From a bacterium (GTDB lineage: Bacteria > UBP7 > UBA6624), in NCBI GenBank assembly GCA_002716355.1, contig PBAU01000005.1, forward strand, positions 1-16,380: a stretch of 16,380 nucleotides of DNA. Direction: 5' to 3'. The notes beneath the pieces are model-generated. The model did no database searches. It saw nothing but the letters and a program-made list of their open reading frames with translations, and had not been told where the DNA came from. A program made the translations under genes and the position numbers. Positions 7,665-14,945 of the stretch are shown in pieces. The first letter of the stretch is position 1. Every line of letters begins with the position of its first letter.

Positions 7665-7674
7665 GATTGAAAGT

Positions 7675-8121
7675 TTAATTCATAAAAAATGTTTCTAATT
7701 CTTTTTCGATGTATTCTGGAAAACCATAAGTAACATCAGTAACAATTCCATTCTGGATGTAATAAAAAGCTGGCAGAACCGCAGGAAAAAGATTTTTTGT
7801 GCCCATTTTCTTCACATCCCCATAATACTCATCAGAGCCAACATCAGATAACTTGATGTAGTAAATTTCTTCATGAAAACCAGAACTGATTGACTTAATC
7901 TCATCCCACATTTCATGATCCTTAAAGAGGATTATCACAAGCTTATCCTGTGAGTCTGTATCCAAAAGGGTGTATTCTTCAGAATCACCTATGTTCGCAT
8001 AAACCTCATTGAGCAATGTTCCTCTTTGAATAAATTGTGAGGTGTTGAACCAATAGATGGCACCAAACAAAAATACCGCCAAAGCGGACACAAGGAAAAC
8101 GCCTTTCTTTGGTTTTTTCAT
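7675..8121 (-). CDS. Membrane-anchored thioredoxin-like protein lacking CxxC
   Basis: A 148-residue protein with a basic n-region (MKKPKK) and one hydrophobic segment (about 8-25), read as a signal anchor with the rest in the periplasm. The soluble part looks like a thioredoxin fold: a strand KLVIILF, then a helix (DHEMWDEIKSIS) where the active-site cysteines would be, a second strand EEIYYIKLSDV, and LPAFYYIQNGIVTDVTYG, which has a cis-proline-like P117 and a beta hairpin. There is no cysteine in the protein, so it cannot be a thiol oxidoreductase; a binding or scaffold role is more likely. Fold assignment is from pattern only. I chose the ATG at 8121 because it begins the basic signal region; an ATG at 8133 would add MLIL. 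First gene of the minus-strand operon. Confidence 0.6.
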   Translation of the reverse strand: MKKPKKGVFLVSALAVFLFGAIYWFNTSQFIQRGTLLNEVYANIGDSEEYTLLDTDSQDKLVIILFKDHEMWDEIKSISSGFHEEIYYIKLSDVGSDEYYGDVKKMGTKNLFPAVLPAFYYIQNGIVTDVTYGFPEYIEKELETFFMN

Positions 8122-8160
8122 TAGGATTAACATAGATTTTAAATAATATTTGATTTAAGT
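8122..8160. promoter_or_regulatory. 39-nt divergent promoter region
   Basis: This very short AT-rich gap separates two genes read in opposite directions, so it should hold or overlap two promoters. On the plus strand TAATAT (8144-8149) is a possible -10, 17 nt after a poor -35-like TTAGGA (8121-8126). On the minus strand TAAAAT (complement of 8136-8141) is a possible -10 for the operon. Both would give leaders of only about 5-10 nt with no Shine-Dalgarno. Assignment is tentative. Confidence 0.4.
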
Positions 8161-9945
8161 ATGTGCGGAATAGTTGGTTTAACAAGCGAAAAGATATCCT
8201 CAAAGGAAACTCTGTATGCATTGCGCAAGCTTGAATACCGTGGCTACGATTCAGTCGGAATAAGCACATTGACACCCACCATAAAAACAAACAAGATGAA
8301 AGGAAAGGTCAATGACTTCATCAAAGATAATGTTGACAATTTGCCAGAAGGAAACACAAGCATTGCCCATACAAGATGGGCAACACATGGCAAGCCATCA
8401 AAAACAAACTCCCATCCAATATCCGCTAATGGGATGTCATTGGTTCACAATGGGATCATAGAGAATGAATCCTCCCTGAGAGAAAAACTTATACAAAAAG
8501 GCCATAAGTTCATTTCAGAAACAGACACAGAGGTAATATTGAGGCTTATTATCGATTCAGGAAAAAGCATTGATGATGCATTGCCTGAAGTAATCAAAAA
8601 GCTTGAAGGATCTTTTGCAATAGCAATTCTCGATGAGAAAAACCAGCAGAAGATATATTTTGCAAGAAAGTCTTCGCCATTGATAATTGGAGTTGGCAAA
8701 AGCGAAATGTGGCTATCAAGCGATGTCAATGCAATATTGGAAAAAACAAGAGAGGTGTGTTTTCTTGAGGATGAAAGATGGGGCTTCATCACGCCTGACA
8801 AAGCTTCAATCTTCACAATGGATGGGAAAAGAGAGGAAATAAAAACATCAACCATTCCATGGGATCCCGAATCAACGCACAAGGCTGGATACCCCCATTT
8901 CATGCTTAAGGAAATCTTCGAGCAGCCAAGATGCCTTACGGACAGCATGTCTGACAAGATGGATCTTGAATCAATACATTTCCCAGAGAATGCTGCCAAG
9001 GTTTTAAAGAACGTGAAAAGAATCAAGTTGATTGCATGTGGCACAAGCTACAATGCCACCCTAGCCTTCAAGTACTGGACGGAGAATTTTGCAGATATTC
9101 CATGTGATGTTGAATATGCAAGTGAAGCAAGGTTCAGGCCGGTTTTTGAGGAAGAGGGGCTTTTGGTCATTGCCGTCAGCCAAAGCGGTGAGACAGCCGA
9201 CACCATAAAGGCAGCTGAAAACTACACGAACAAAAAAGTTCCCCTTCTTTCAATAGTCAACAGCTATGGAAGCGCACTTGAAAGGATGTCAGACGCTGTT
9301 TTGAGGACACATGCCGGCGTTGAGATAGGCGTTGCGGCAACAAAGACCCATATCACACAGCTATTGACCCTTTACCTGATATCACTGCACCTTTCAAAGA
9401 AAGACAACAGGAAAGAAAAAATCCAGGAATTGTGGAGATTGCCATTGGCGATAGAGAAAGTCCTTTCGAAAGATGAAGAGATCGAGAATGTGGCTAAAAA
9501 ATACACAAAAGTGAAAAATGTCCTTTTCCTGGGAAGGCAATACTCATGGCCAACAGCGCTTGAGGGAAGCCTCAAGCTAAAAGAGATCTCCTACATCCAT
9601 GCTGAAGCCTATGCGGCTGGAGAAATGAAACATGGGCCAATCGCCCTTGTCTCAGAAAAGCTCCTGTCAGTCATTGTCGCAAACAATGACGAGCACTTTG
9701 AAAAGGTCATCGGAAACCTGAGGGAAATATCCGCAAGGAAAGGGCAGATACTTCTCCTGACGACAGAGGATGCACCTGAAATCAAGCAGGCTGACTCAAC
9801 AATAAGGATATCCTCGATATCCAGCGAGATGTCATCTTTCTGCTTTGTGGTGGTGCTGCAGCTTCTTTCATACCATATCGCAAAGCATTTGGGCTTGGAT
9901 ATCGACCAACCAAGGAATCTTGCAAAAACAGTGACAGTGGAGTAG
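8161..9945 (+). CDS. glmS: Glutamine-fructose-6-phosphate aminotransferase (isomerizing)
   Basis: Makes glucosamine-6-phosphate from fructose-6-phosphate and glutamine, the entry step to UDP-GlcNAc, peptidoglycan and lipopolysaccharide. The 594 residues show the full architecture. The N-terminal glutaminase begins MCGIVG, with Cys2 becoming the nucleophile after Met removal, then KLEYRGYDS, HTRWATHG and HNGIIEN. The first SIS domain has ACGTSYNA (292-299) and SQSGETADT (about 340-348). The second has LEGSLKLKEISYIHAEAYAAGEMKHGP. The C-terminus, QPRNLAKTVTVE, is the conserved tail. The start is fixed because Cys must follow Met. There is no Shine-Dalgarno and only 39 nt to the divergent gene, so I see no room for a glmS ribozyme. 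Its later two-thirds is among the most GC-rich sequence in the window. Confidence 0.97.
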   Translation: MCGIVGLTSEKISSKETLYALRKLEYRGYDSVGISTLTPTIKTNKMKGKVNDFIKDNVDNLPEGNTSIAHTRWATHGKPSKTNSHPISANGMSLVHNGIIENESSLREKLIQKGHKFISETDTEVILRLIIDSGKSIDDALPEVIKKLEGSFAIAILDEKNQQKIYFARKSSPLIIGVGKSEMWLSSDVNAILEKTREVCFLEDERWGFITPDKASIFTMDGKREEIKTSTIPWDPESTHKAGYPHFMLKEIFEQPRCLTDSMSDKMDLESIHFPENAAKVLKNVKRIKLIACGTSYNATLAFKYWTENFADIPCDVEYASEARFRPVFEEEGLLVIAVSQSGETADTIKAAENYTNKKVPLLSIVNSYGSALERMSDAVLRTHAGVEIGVAATKTHITQLLTLYLISLHLSKKDNRKEKIQELWRLPLAIEKVLSKDEEIENVAKKYTKVKNVLFLGRQYSWPTALEGSLKLKEISYIHAEAYAAGEMKHGPIALVSEKLLSVIVANNDEHFEKVIGNLREISARKGQILLLTTEDAPEIKQADSTIRISSISSEMSSFCFVVVLQLLSYHIAKHLGLDIDQPRNLAKTVTVE

Positions 9946-9946
9946 T

Positions 9947-9958
9947 TTTATAGATAAA
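9947..9958. promoter_or_regulatory. Small palindrome TTTATAGATAAA before the cupin gene
   Basis: Five-base arms TTTAT/ATAAA surround a central AG, directly after the glmS stop and 6 nt before the cupin ATG at 9965. It differs at one base from the core of the larger palindrome before the gene at 11633. Could be a regulator site or chance in AT-rich sequence. Confidence 0.3.
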
Positions 9959-9964
9959 TTCAAT

Positions 9965-10324
9965 ATGAACAAAATCAATCTAAACTCCAAACTTAAGCTA
10001 TTCTCAGAACATTGGTCTCCGAAGGTTATTGCGGAAATGAATGATTATCAGTTCAAGCTCGTCAAGCTCAAGGGCGAATTCGTATGGCACAAGCATGATG
10101 ACACTGATGAAACCTTTATGGTCATAGAAGGAACCCTGAATATTGAATTCAAGGACAAGACGGTGAGGCTTGAGGAAGGGGAAATGATCGTGGTGAAGAA
10201 AGGGGAGATGCACAAGCCCTTTGCCGAAGAGCAATGCAAAGTCCTGCTGATTGAGCCAAGAGGTATCGTGAATACCGGAGAACATGGCGGTAATTTAACA
10301 GCAGAAAATGACGTTTGGATTTAA
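9965..10324 (+). CDS. Small cupin-domain protein
   Basis: A 119-residue single-domain cupin. The first cupin motif is WHKHDDTDETFMVIEG (41-56), with metal ligands H42, H44 and E49. The second gives H83 in EMHKPFAEE. The C-terminal IEPRGIVNTGEHGGNLTAENDVWI is a signature I recognise from a widespread subgroup often annotated as mannose-6-phosphate isomerase-like cupins, whose biochemical role is not established. The three histidines plus glutamate should bind one divalent metal. It follows glmS by 19 nt, and its base composition (42-53% GC in sampled lines) resembles glmS rather than the window ends, so the two may have travelled together. No Shine-Dalgarno precedes the ATG. A small-molecule or sugar isomerase role is conjecture. 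Confidence 0.88.
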   Translation: MNKINLNSKLKLFSEHWSPKVIAEMNDYQFKLVKLKGEFVWHKHDDTDETFMVIEGTLNIEFKDKTVRLEEGEMIVVKKGEMHKPFAEEQCKVLLIEPRGIVNTGEHGGNLTAENDVWI

Positions 10325-10340
10325 AATCCCACTTTAAAAA

Positions 10341-10346
10341 AAGGAG
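10341..10346 (+). promoter_or_regulatory. Shine-Dalgarno AAGGAG for the serine hydrolase gene
   Basis: A full AAGGAG lies 6 nt before the ATG at 10353, in a 28-nt gap after the cupin stop. It confirms the start and contrasts with the neighbouring genes, which lack one. Confidence 0.8.
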
Positions 10347-10352
10347 TTAAAA

Positions 10353-11609
10353 ATGAACTATAAATCACTAATTTTGACAATATTTTTCTTTGTTAATTAC
10401 TCATATTCCACAATAGCACAAACACATATAGATCCCGATGTAGCTCTTGAAGCAAAATCCCAGCTTGCCCTAGCAATCGAAACTGGAGAAATAGAGGGAG
10501 GCATGATTCTTGTGCATGCCAACGGAAAAGAGATCATGCTTGACATACAAGGCTATCATGACATTGAGGACCAACTTCCCTTCAAGGAGTCTTCGCTTAT
10601 ACGTATCTACTCAATGACAAAACCGATCACCTCAGCTGCAGCAATGACATTATGGGAAGAGGGGAAATTTAAACTAGACGATCCTGTGTCAAAATACATC
10701 CCATCATTCAAAAATGCCAAAGTTGGAAAAGTTGAAAGGCCATTCAGAAGAATGTCTGCAAACAGCTTTGAGCTAGTGTCCCCTGAACGTGAAATAACCG
10801 TAAGAGACCTGCTTACACATAGTGCTGGCTACACATATGGTGGAGCTGACTATCCAAACAGTCCTTTTGCCAATGGTTACAGGAATAGAGGTGTTACCTT
10901 TTGGGGTCCAGAAAACATGTTTCCACCAAAAATGTCAATTCAAAAGGCCGCACAGTTGCTGTCTGAAGTTCCCCTAAGGCATGAACCTGGTGAACGCTGG
11001 ACATATGGCCTAAATACAGATATAGTTGGCGCCCTGATTGAAATTTGGTCAGGTATGGAGTTGGGTGAATATTTCAAAGAGTCCATTTTCAAACCTTTAG
11101 GCATGAAAGATACCTTCTTCAAGATTCCAGAAGAAAAAATGCACAGATTCACATCCTGTCATTTGAAAAAAGAGACAGGTGTTGCGGTTATCGACAAATG
11201 GAATTCGAGCCCATACAGAGATGGTTTTGAATTCCAAAGCGGTGGGGGTGGCCTGGTTAGCACTATTCAAGATTATGCAAAATTCTCAATAATGCTCGCC
11301 AATTGGGGTGAATCGAATGGAAAAAGAATCCTTGAAAAATCCACTCTAGAAAAAATGTTTGAAAAACATTTTCCAATAGGTGAGATGGCAGATTTCGGCC
11401 TTGGTTTCGCTATAGAGCCTGTTGTCTTGGGCAACAATCCAAAAGCACAATTTGAACAATATGGCTGGTCTGGCTATGCAGGCACTTGGTTCAGAGTGAT
11501 TCCGGAATCAAACATAAGCATGATCTTCATGAGACAAGGATTGCCTTACAGTGTTGACTTTGCGGAAAGCCTGTTTGAAACAATTCGAAAAGGAATCATC
11601 ATAGAATAA
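10353..11609 (+). CDS. Exported serine hydrolase of the beta-lactamase/esterase family
   Basis: A 418-residue protein with an N-terminal signal peptide (MNYKSLILTIFFFVNYSYS..., cleavage probably near TIAQ at 20-23). It has the serine beta-lactamase/D-ala-D-ala carboxypeptidase fold of the class C/EstB-like group. The nucleophile motif is S87-M-T-K90 in YSMTKPITSAAAMTLWEEGKF. DLLTHSAGYTYGG and RWTYGLNTDIVGALIEIWSG (Y218, the probable general base) follow. QSGGGGLVSTIQDYAKF (295-311) and GWSGYAGTWFRVIPE (371-385) replace the KTG motif. These enzymes are usually periplasmic esterases, transesterases or peptidases rather than true antibiotic-resistance enzymes, and substrate cannot be predicted. 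It has its own Shine-Dalgarno and sits between the cupin and the Dsb-like gene. Confidence 0.9.
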   Translation: MNYKSLILTIFFFVNYSYSTIAQTHIDPDVALEAKSQLALAIETGEIEGGMILVHANGKEIMLDIQGYHDIEDQLPFKESSLIRIYSMTKPITSAAAMTLWEEGKFKLDDPVSKYIPSFKNAKVGKVERPFRRMSANSFELVSPEREITVRDLLTHSAGYTYGGADYPNSPFANGYRNRGVTFWGPENMFPPKMSIQKAAQLLSEVPLRHEPGERWTYGLNTDIVGALIEIWSGMELGEYFKESIFKPLGMKDTFFKIPEEKMHRFTSCHLKKETGVAVIDKWNSSPYRDGFEFQSGGGGLVSTIQDYAKFSIMLANWGESNGKRILEKSTLEKMFEKHFPIGEMADFGLGFAIEPVVLGNNPKAQFEQYGWSGYAGTWFRVIPESNISMIFMRQGLPYSVDFAESLFETIRKGIIIE

Positions 11610-11626
11610 CTTTATACATAAAGTTA
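11607..11626. promoter_or_regulatory. 20-nt inverted repeat overlapping a stop codon and preceding the next start
   Basis: TAACTTTAT and ATAAAGTTA form perfect 9-base arms around a central AC. The left arm includes the TAA stop of the hydrolase gene, and the right arm ends 6 nt before the ATG at 11633. As DNA it looks like a dimeric-repressor operator; as RNA it would give an 8-bp stem with a 4-nt loop close to the start codon. It has no T-tract, so it is not a standard terminator. Confidence 0.5.
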
Positions 11627-11632
11627 AACCTT

Positions 11633-12958
11633 ATGAAATTGTTGCAAAAATTACTAATCATTGTCCTTCTCACTGCTTCAAAACCTGTTGTCATAGAGGA
11701 ATGGATTGACTTTCATTGTCCTTATTGCGTAAAGTTTGTAAAAGAGGTTCTGCCTAAAATAGAAGAAAAATATGGTGATGATGTCATACTGAAAATCAAC
11801 CACCTACCTTTAACTGACTTACATCCGAATGCAAAAAAGGTTGCTGAAGCAGCAGTATGCGCAGAAAGACAAGACCTTTTTTGGGAAATGCACGATGCGA
11901 TCATTGACAACAACGCACAGACTGAATCACAACTTATCAGTATAGCTTCAAGCATTGGTGCAAATGCTGTTGAATTCGAAATGTGCCTTCGTTTTGGACA
12001 GGCAACCAAGAAAGTTGAAAACGACATGAAAAAAGCTTCTGAACTCGGAGTTACCGGAACCCCATTTTTCCTAATTGAGGATGTCCCGATTGGCGGATAT
12101 GCAGAATTTGAAAATTTTGATGCATTGATATCAAGAGCACTAAAACAGGAAACGAGATTATCACTTAAAGATATAGATCCGCCCATCAAAGGCAAGATAA
12201 TTATCGACCCAAGATGTGGCGAAAGGTGCGAGAAGGTCTCAACATCATTCCTAAACAACTATTTTCCAACATTGGAAATAGAAAAAGTGTACATGGCAGA
12301 TGATTCAATTCCATGGAGCCCATATGTCACAGTTGATTCAAACATAACAAAGGCCTATAGGTTTGGAGACATAGCAAGAAACCTAAGGCAAAAGGGAAAT
12401 GAATTCATCATAAGACCAGCTGTATTAAGCCCTGTCTTCATCAATAAGGACATTGCAAATGATGGACGTCCGCAACTTGGAGAGAGTGACAAAAACAAAA
12501 TAGTGCTTTACACAAGTTTCACATGTCCATATTGTGCAAAACAGGTTGAGGAAGTCTTTTCACTTGAAGATGAAATGAATATCACATTCAAGCATTTCAT
12601 AAGAACGCAAAACGATGTAGTCTTTTCCCAGATTGCAGAATGCGTCAATACACATCGTCCAGAAAAATTCTGGCAATTCTCTTTGGCTTTACTTGAATCA
12701 ATACCACAGGACGAAGAGACTTTGTTTCAAATGTTCTCATCCATGACAGGCTTAAATAAAGAAATTTTTGAAAGCTGTAAGACTGATGAAAAAATCATAG
12801 ACATCATGGTCAAGGACATGGAAGAAGCAAACATGTTAGGCATAGATGCCACGCCAGCAACGGTAATAAACAATTTCATGTACGTTGGGCTGGTCAGGAA
12901 AAAAGATTTAATTGAGTTAACAAAAAATGAAGAAATGGAGGAAGGAAATGATTCCTAG
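11633..12958 (+). CDS. Tandem DsbA-like protein with a central CGERC domain
   Basis: A 441-residue exported protein with three thioredoxin-fold-like parts. A very short signal sequence (MKLLQKLLIIVLLTAS) runs almost directly into the first DsbA-like domain: FHCPYC (28-32), helical insert, and GTP with cis-Pro144. A middle segment (about 186-275) has IIIDPRCGERCEKV with C195 and C199 and resembles the extra thioredoxin-like module (consensus roughly DKRCxxCD) that I recall from some bacterial Dsb-type proteins. The second DsbA-like domain has FTCPYC (297-301) and ATP with cis-Pro408. Predicted role is disulfide formation or isomerisation in the periplasm. No partner DsbB or VKOR is in the window. 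A palindrome sits just before the ATG, there is no Shine-Dalgarno, and the 3' end overlaps purB. Confidence 0.82.
   Translation: MKLLQKLLIIVLLTASKPVVIEEWIDFHCPYCVKFVKEVLPKIEEKYGDDVILKINHLPLTDLHPNAKKVAEAAVCAERQDLFWEMHDAIIDNNAQTESQLISIASSIGANAVEFEMCLRFGQATKKVENDMKKASELGVTGTPFFLIEDVPIGGYAEFENFDALISRALKQETRLSLKDIDPPIKGKIIIDPRCGERCEKVSTSFLNNYFPTLEIEKVYMADDSIPWSPYVTVDSNITKAYRFGDIARNLRQKGNEFIIRPAVLSPVFINKDIANDGRPQLGESDKNKIVLYTSFTCPYCAKQVEEVFSLEDEMNITFKHFIRTQNDVVFSQIAECVNTHRPEKFWQFSLALLESIPQDEETLFQMFSSMTGLNKEIFESCKTDEKIIDIMVKDMEEANMLGIDATPATVINNFMYVGLVRKKDLIELTKNEEMEEGNDS
12937..12945 (+). promoter_or_regulatory. Shine-Dalgarno GGAGGAAGG that fixes the purB start
   Basis: This strong site lies inside the end of the upstream gene, with GGAGG 6 nt before the ATG at 12948. 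It favours that codon over the in-frame ATG at 12927, which has only an A-run in front of it. Confidence 0.75.
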
Positions 12959-14234
12959 ATACACATTACCAGAAATGGCAAAAATTTGGTCAAGAGAAGC
13001 TCGTTTTGAAGCTTGGTATGAAGTCGAGCTAGCTTGGCTTCAAACATTAGAAGATAATGGCGACGTACCCAAGGGTGCCACAGAAAAATGCAAGGGAGCA
13101 AAGATAAACCTTGAAAAATTAGACGAAATAGAGAAGAAAGTTAGACATGAAGTTATCGCCTTTTTGGAAATGCTAAGAGAGCAATTGCCACCAGAAGGAA
13201 AATACATACACCATGGTTTAACAAGTTCTGACATTATGGACACAGGAGTCGCAATACAAACAAAATCTGCAAATGAAATCCTTCTGAAATCACTTGATAA
13301 ATATATAGAAAACCTTTTATGGATCGCTGAAAAAACTATCAACATTCCATCAGCAGGAAGAACACATGGCATGCATGCAGAGCCAATTGCATTTGGTTTG
13401 AGGTTTGCAAGATTTGCTGCTGCTGCAAAAAGAGACAGAAAAAAACTTAAAGAAGCAATGCGTAACAACGCTGTAGGAAAATTAGCAGGTGCAGTTGGCA
13501 CCTATGCTTTTTATTCTCCTGACTATGAGCAGAGCACATTATCTCAAGTAGGCTTAAACCCAGAAACAGTTCCTTCCCAAGTTGTATCAAGAGATCGACA
13601 TGCTGAACTTTTGACAACCATAGCTGTTTGTGCCTCCAATGTCGAACAATTTGCAATAGAAATGCGACACTTGCAAAGAACTGAGGTTTCAGAAGCAGAG
13701 GAACCCTTCACGACAGGTCAAAAAGGCTCAAGTGCAATGCCTCATAAAAGAAATCCTATAGTTGGTGAAAGATTGACTGGCTTGGCAAGGCTTCTAAGAG
13801 GCTTGAGCCAAACAGCAATGGAAAATGTGGCATTATGGCACGAAAGAGACATATCACACTCTTCAACAGAAAGATTTCTATTACCGACAGCCACAGCAAC
13901 ACTTCAGTACATGCTCGAAAGAGCTGCAATTGTTGCTAAAGGCTTGAATGTTTACGAGAAAAACATTAAAAGAAACATGAATCAAGGTGGAGGGATACTT
14001 TTTACACAAGCAGCACTTTTGAAAATGGTTGAAAAAGGTCTTTCAAGAGAAGATGCATATTCAATAATCCAAGAATTGGCATTCAAGGCAAAGGAAGGTG
14101 GCAATTTTAAAGAGCTGTTAAAGGCAGATAAGCGTGTAAATGTCTTGCTAAATGAAGAAGATATTAATAAAATATTCGCAACTGATAAATACCTAAAGTA
14201 TTCATCAGAAATTCTAAAAAGAGTAAAGGAGTAA
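12948..14234 (+). CDS. purB: Adenylosuccinate lyase
   Basis: Catalyses two purine steps: SAICAR to AICAR plus fumarate, and adenylosuccinate to AMP plus fumarate. The N-terminus MIPRYTLPEMAKIWS is the conserved family start, so the ATG at 12948 (428 residues) is preferred over 12927, which would add MKKWRKE. Catalytic regions are HHGLTSSDIMDT (88-99), GRTHGMHAEP (137-146, active-site H140) and the mobile signature loop GSSAMPHKRNPIVGERL (from 260), carrying the catalytic serine. Length is normal for the Bacillus/Thermotoga-type enzyme. Its 5' end overlaps the Dsb-like gene by 11 nt, and its stop codon adjoins the purC Shine-Dalgarno, so it heads a compact purine operon. Confidence 0.96.
   Translation: MIPRYTLPEMAKIWSREARFEAWYEVELAWLQTLEDNGDVPKGATEKCKGAKINLEKLDEIEKKVRHEVIAFLEMLREQLPPEGKYIHHGLTSSDIMDTGVAIQTKSANEILLKSLDKYIENLLWIAEKTINIPSAGRTHGMHAEPIAFGLRFARFAAAAKRDRKKLKEAMRNNAVGKLAGAVGTYAFYSPDYEQSTLSQVGLNPETVPSQVVSRDRHAELLTTIAVCASNVEQFAIEMRHLQRTEVSEAEEPFTTGQKGSSAMPHKRNPIVGERLTGLARLLRGLSQTAMENVALWHERDISHSSTERFLLPTATATLQYMLERAAIVAKGLNVYEKNIKRNMNQGGGILFTQAALLKMVEKGLSREDAYSIIQELAFKAKEGGNFKELLKADKRVNVLLNEEDINKIFATDKYLKYSSEILKRVKE
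14226..14231 (+). promoter_or_regulatory. Shine-Dalgarno AAGGAG for purC
   Basis: AAGGAG occupies the last codons of purB, immediately before its TAA stop, and lies 9 nt upstream of the purC ATG at 14241. Confidence 0.75.
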
Positions 14235-14240
14235 AAAAAT

Positions 14241-14945
14241 ATGAAAAAAATGTATGAAGGAAAGGCAAAAATACTTTTTGACGATGGTGTTGAAGGTACT
14301 TTGATTCAGAAATTCAAAGACAGTGCAACGGCATTTAATGCAAAAAAGAAGGATGAGTTTGATGGAAAAGGTGTTCTTAACAGAAAGATATCTGAATTAA
14401 TGTTCGGATACCTTGAAGGACATGGCATAAAAACACACTTTGTAGAAAATCTAGATGAAAGATCAGACAGGGTAAGAAGCGTTGAGATATTGAAACTAGA
14501 AGTTGTTGTAAGGAATAGGTCCGCAGGATCTTTCTGCAGAAGATATGCAGCTCCAAAAAACATAACATTTACACCTTGCTTGTTTGAGCTTTACCTAAAA
14601 GAAGATGAGTTGGACGACCCTCAAATAACTGAAGACTCAGCACTTGCTCTTGAGCTCATAAATAAAGATCAATTAGAACATGTAAGAGAAACAACATTGA
14701 AAATCAATGAACTAATGAAAGACCTTTTCTTGAAAATTGGGTTTATTCTTGTAGATTACAAGCTTGAATTTGGAAAAACTTCAGATGGTGAAATAATTCT
14801 CGCAGATGAAATTAGCCCAGACACAATGAGACTTTGGGATCCTGAGACACTTGATAGCTACGATAAAGATCTCTTTAGAGAAGATACCGGAGACCTGCTT
14901 GTTGGCTATAGGGAAGTTTTAAAAAGACTTCAAGAACAACTGTGA
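14241..14945 (+). CDS. purC: Phosphoribosylaminoimidazole-succinocarboxamide synthase
   Basis: SAICAR synthetase, joining CAIR and aspartate with ATP to give SAICAR, the substrate of PurB encoded just upstream. The 234 residues match the compact bacterial form. Typical features are MYEGKAKILF at the N-terminus with the ATP-contacting lysines, KDSATAFNAKKKDEFDGKGVLNRKIS, EILKLEVVVRNRSAGSF and the signature blocks ILVDYKLEFG and LADEISPDTMRLWD. A Shine-Dalgarno is present. The stop overlaps the purS GTG start by 4 nt (GTGA), indicating translational coupling. Confidence 0.96.
   Translation: MKKMYEGKAKILFDDGVEGTLIQKFKDSATAFNAKKKDEFDGKGVLNRKISELMFGYLEGHGIKTHFVENLDERSDRVRSVEILKLEVVVRNRSAGSFCRRYAAPKNITFTPCLFELYLKEDELDDPQITEDSALALELINKDQLEHVRETTLKINELMKDLFLKIGFILVDYKLEFGKTSDGEIILADEISPDTMRLWDPETLDSYDKDLFREDTGDLLVGYREVLKRLQEQL

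Noticed and set aside
8122-8160. glmS ribozyme/riboswitch upstream of glmS
   Set aside because: The gap is 39 nt, far too short for the ribozyme, and no suitable structured leader is visible.
8445-9044. Open frame opposite glmS (199 codons)
   Set aside because: Antisense to conserved GlmS motifs, with no recognisable domain or ribosome binding site; explained by codon bias of the real gene.
9947-9958. Archaeal TATA box (TTTATA) and a possible marine archaeal origin of the window
   Set aside because: The element is only about 12 nt from the start codon, too close for a leaderless archaeal promoter. LeuRS, IspE, lipoboxes and GlmS are bacterial in type, so an archaeal host is unlikely.
10353-11609. 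Antibiotic-resistance beta-lactamase
   Set aside because: SMTK and the serine hydrolase fold are present, but the YxN and KTG motifs are replaced by esterase-type variants, and this family is mostly not antibiotic-hydrolysing.
12927-12947. Longer purB start adding MKKWRKE
   Set aside because: The family N-terminus begins at MIPRYT, and the strong Shine-Dalgarno is correctly spaced only for the ATG at 12948.
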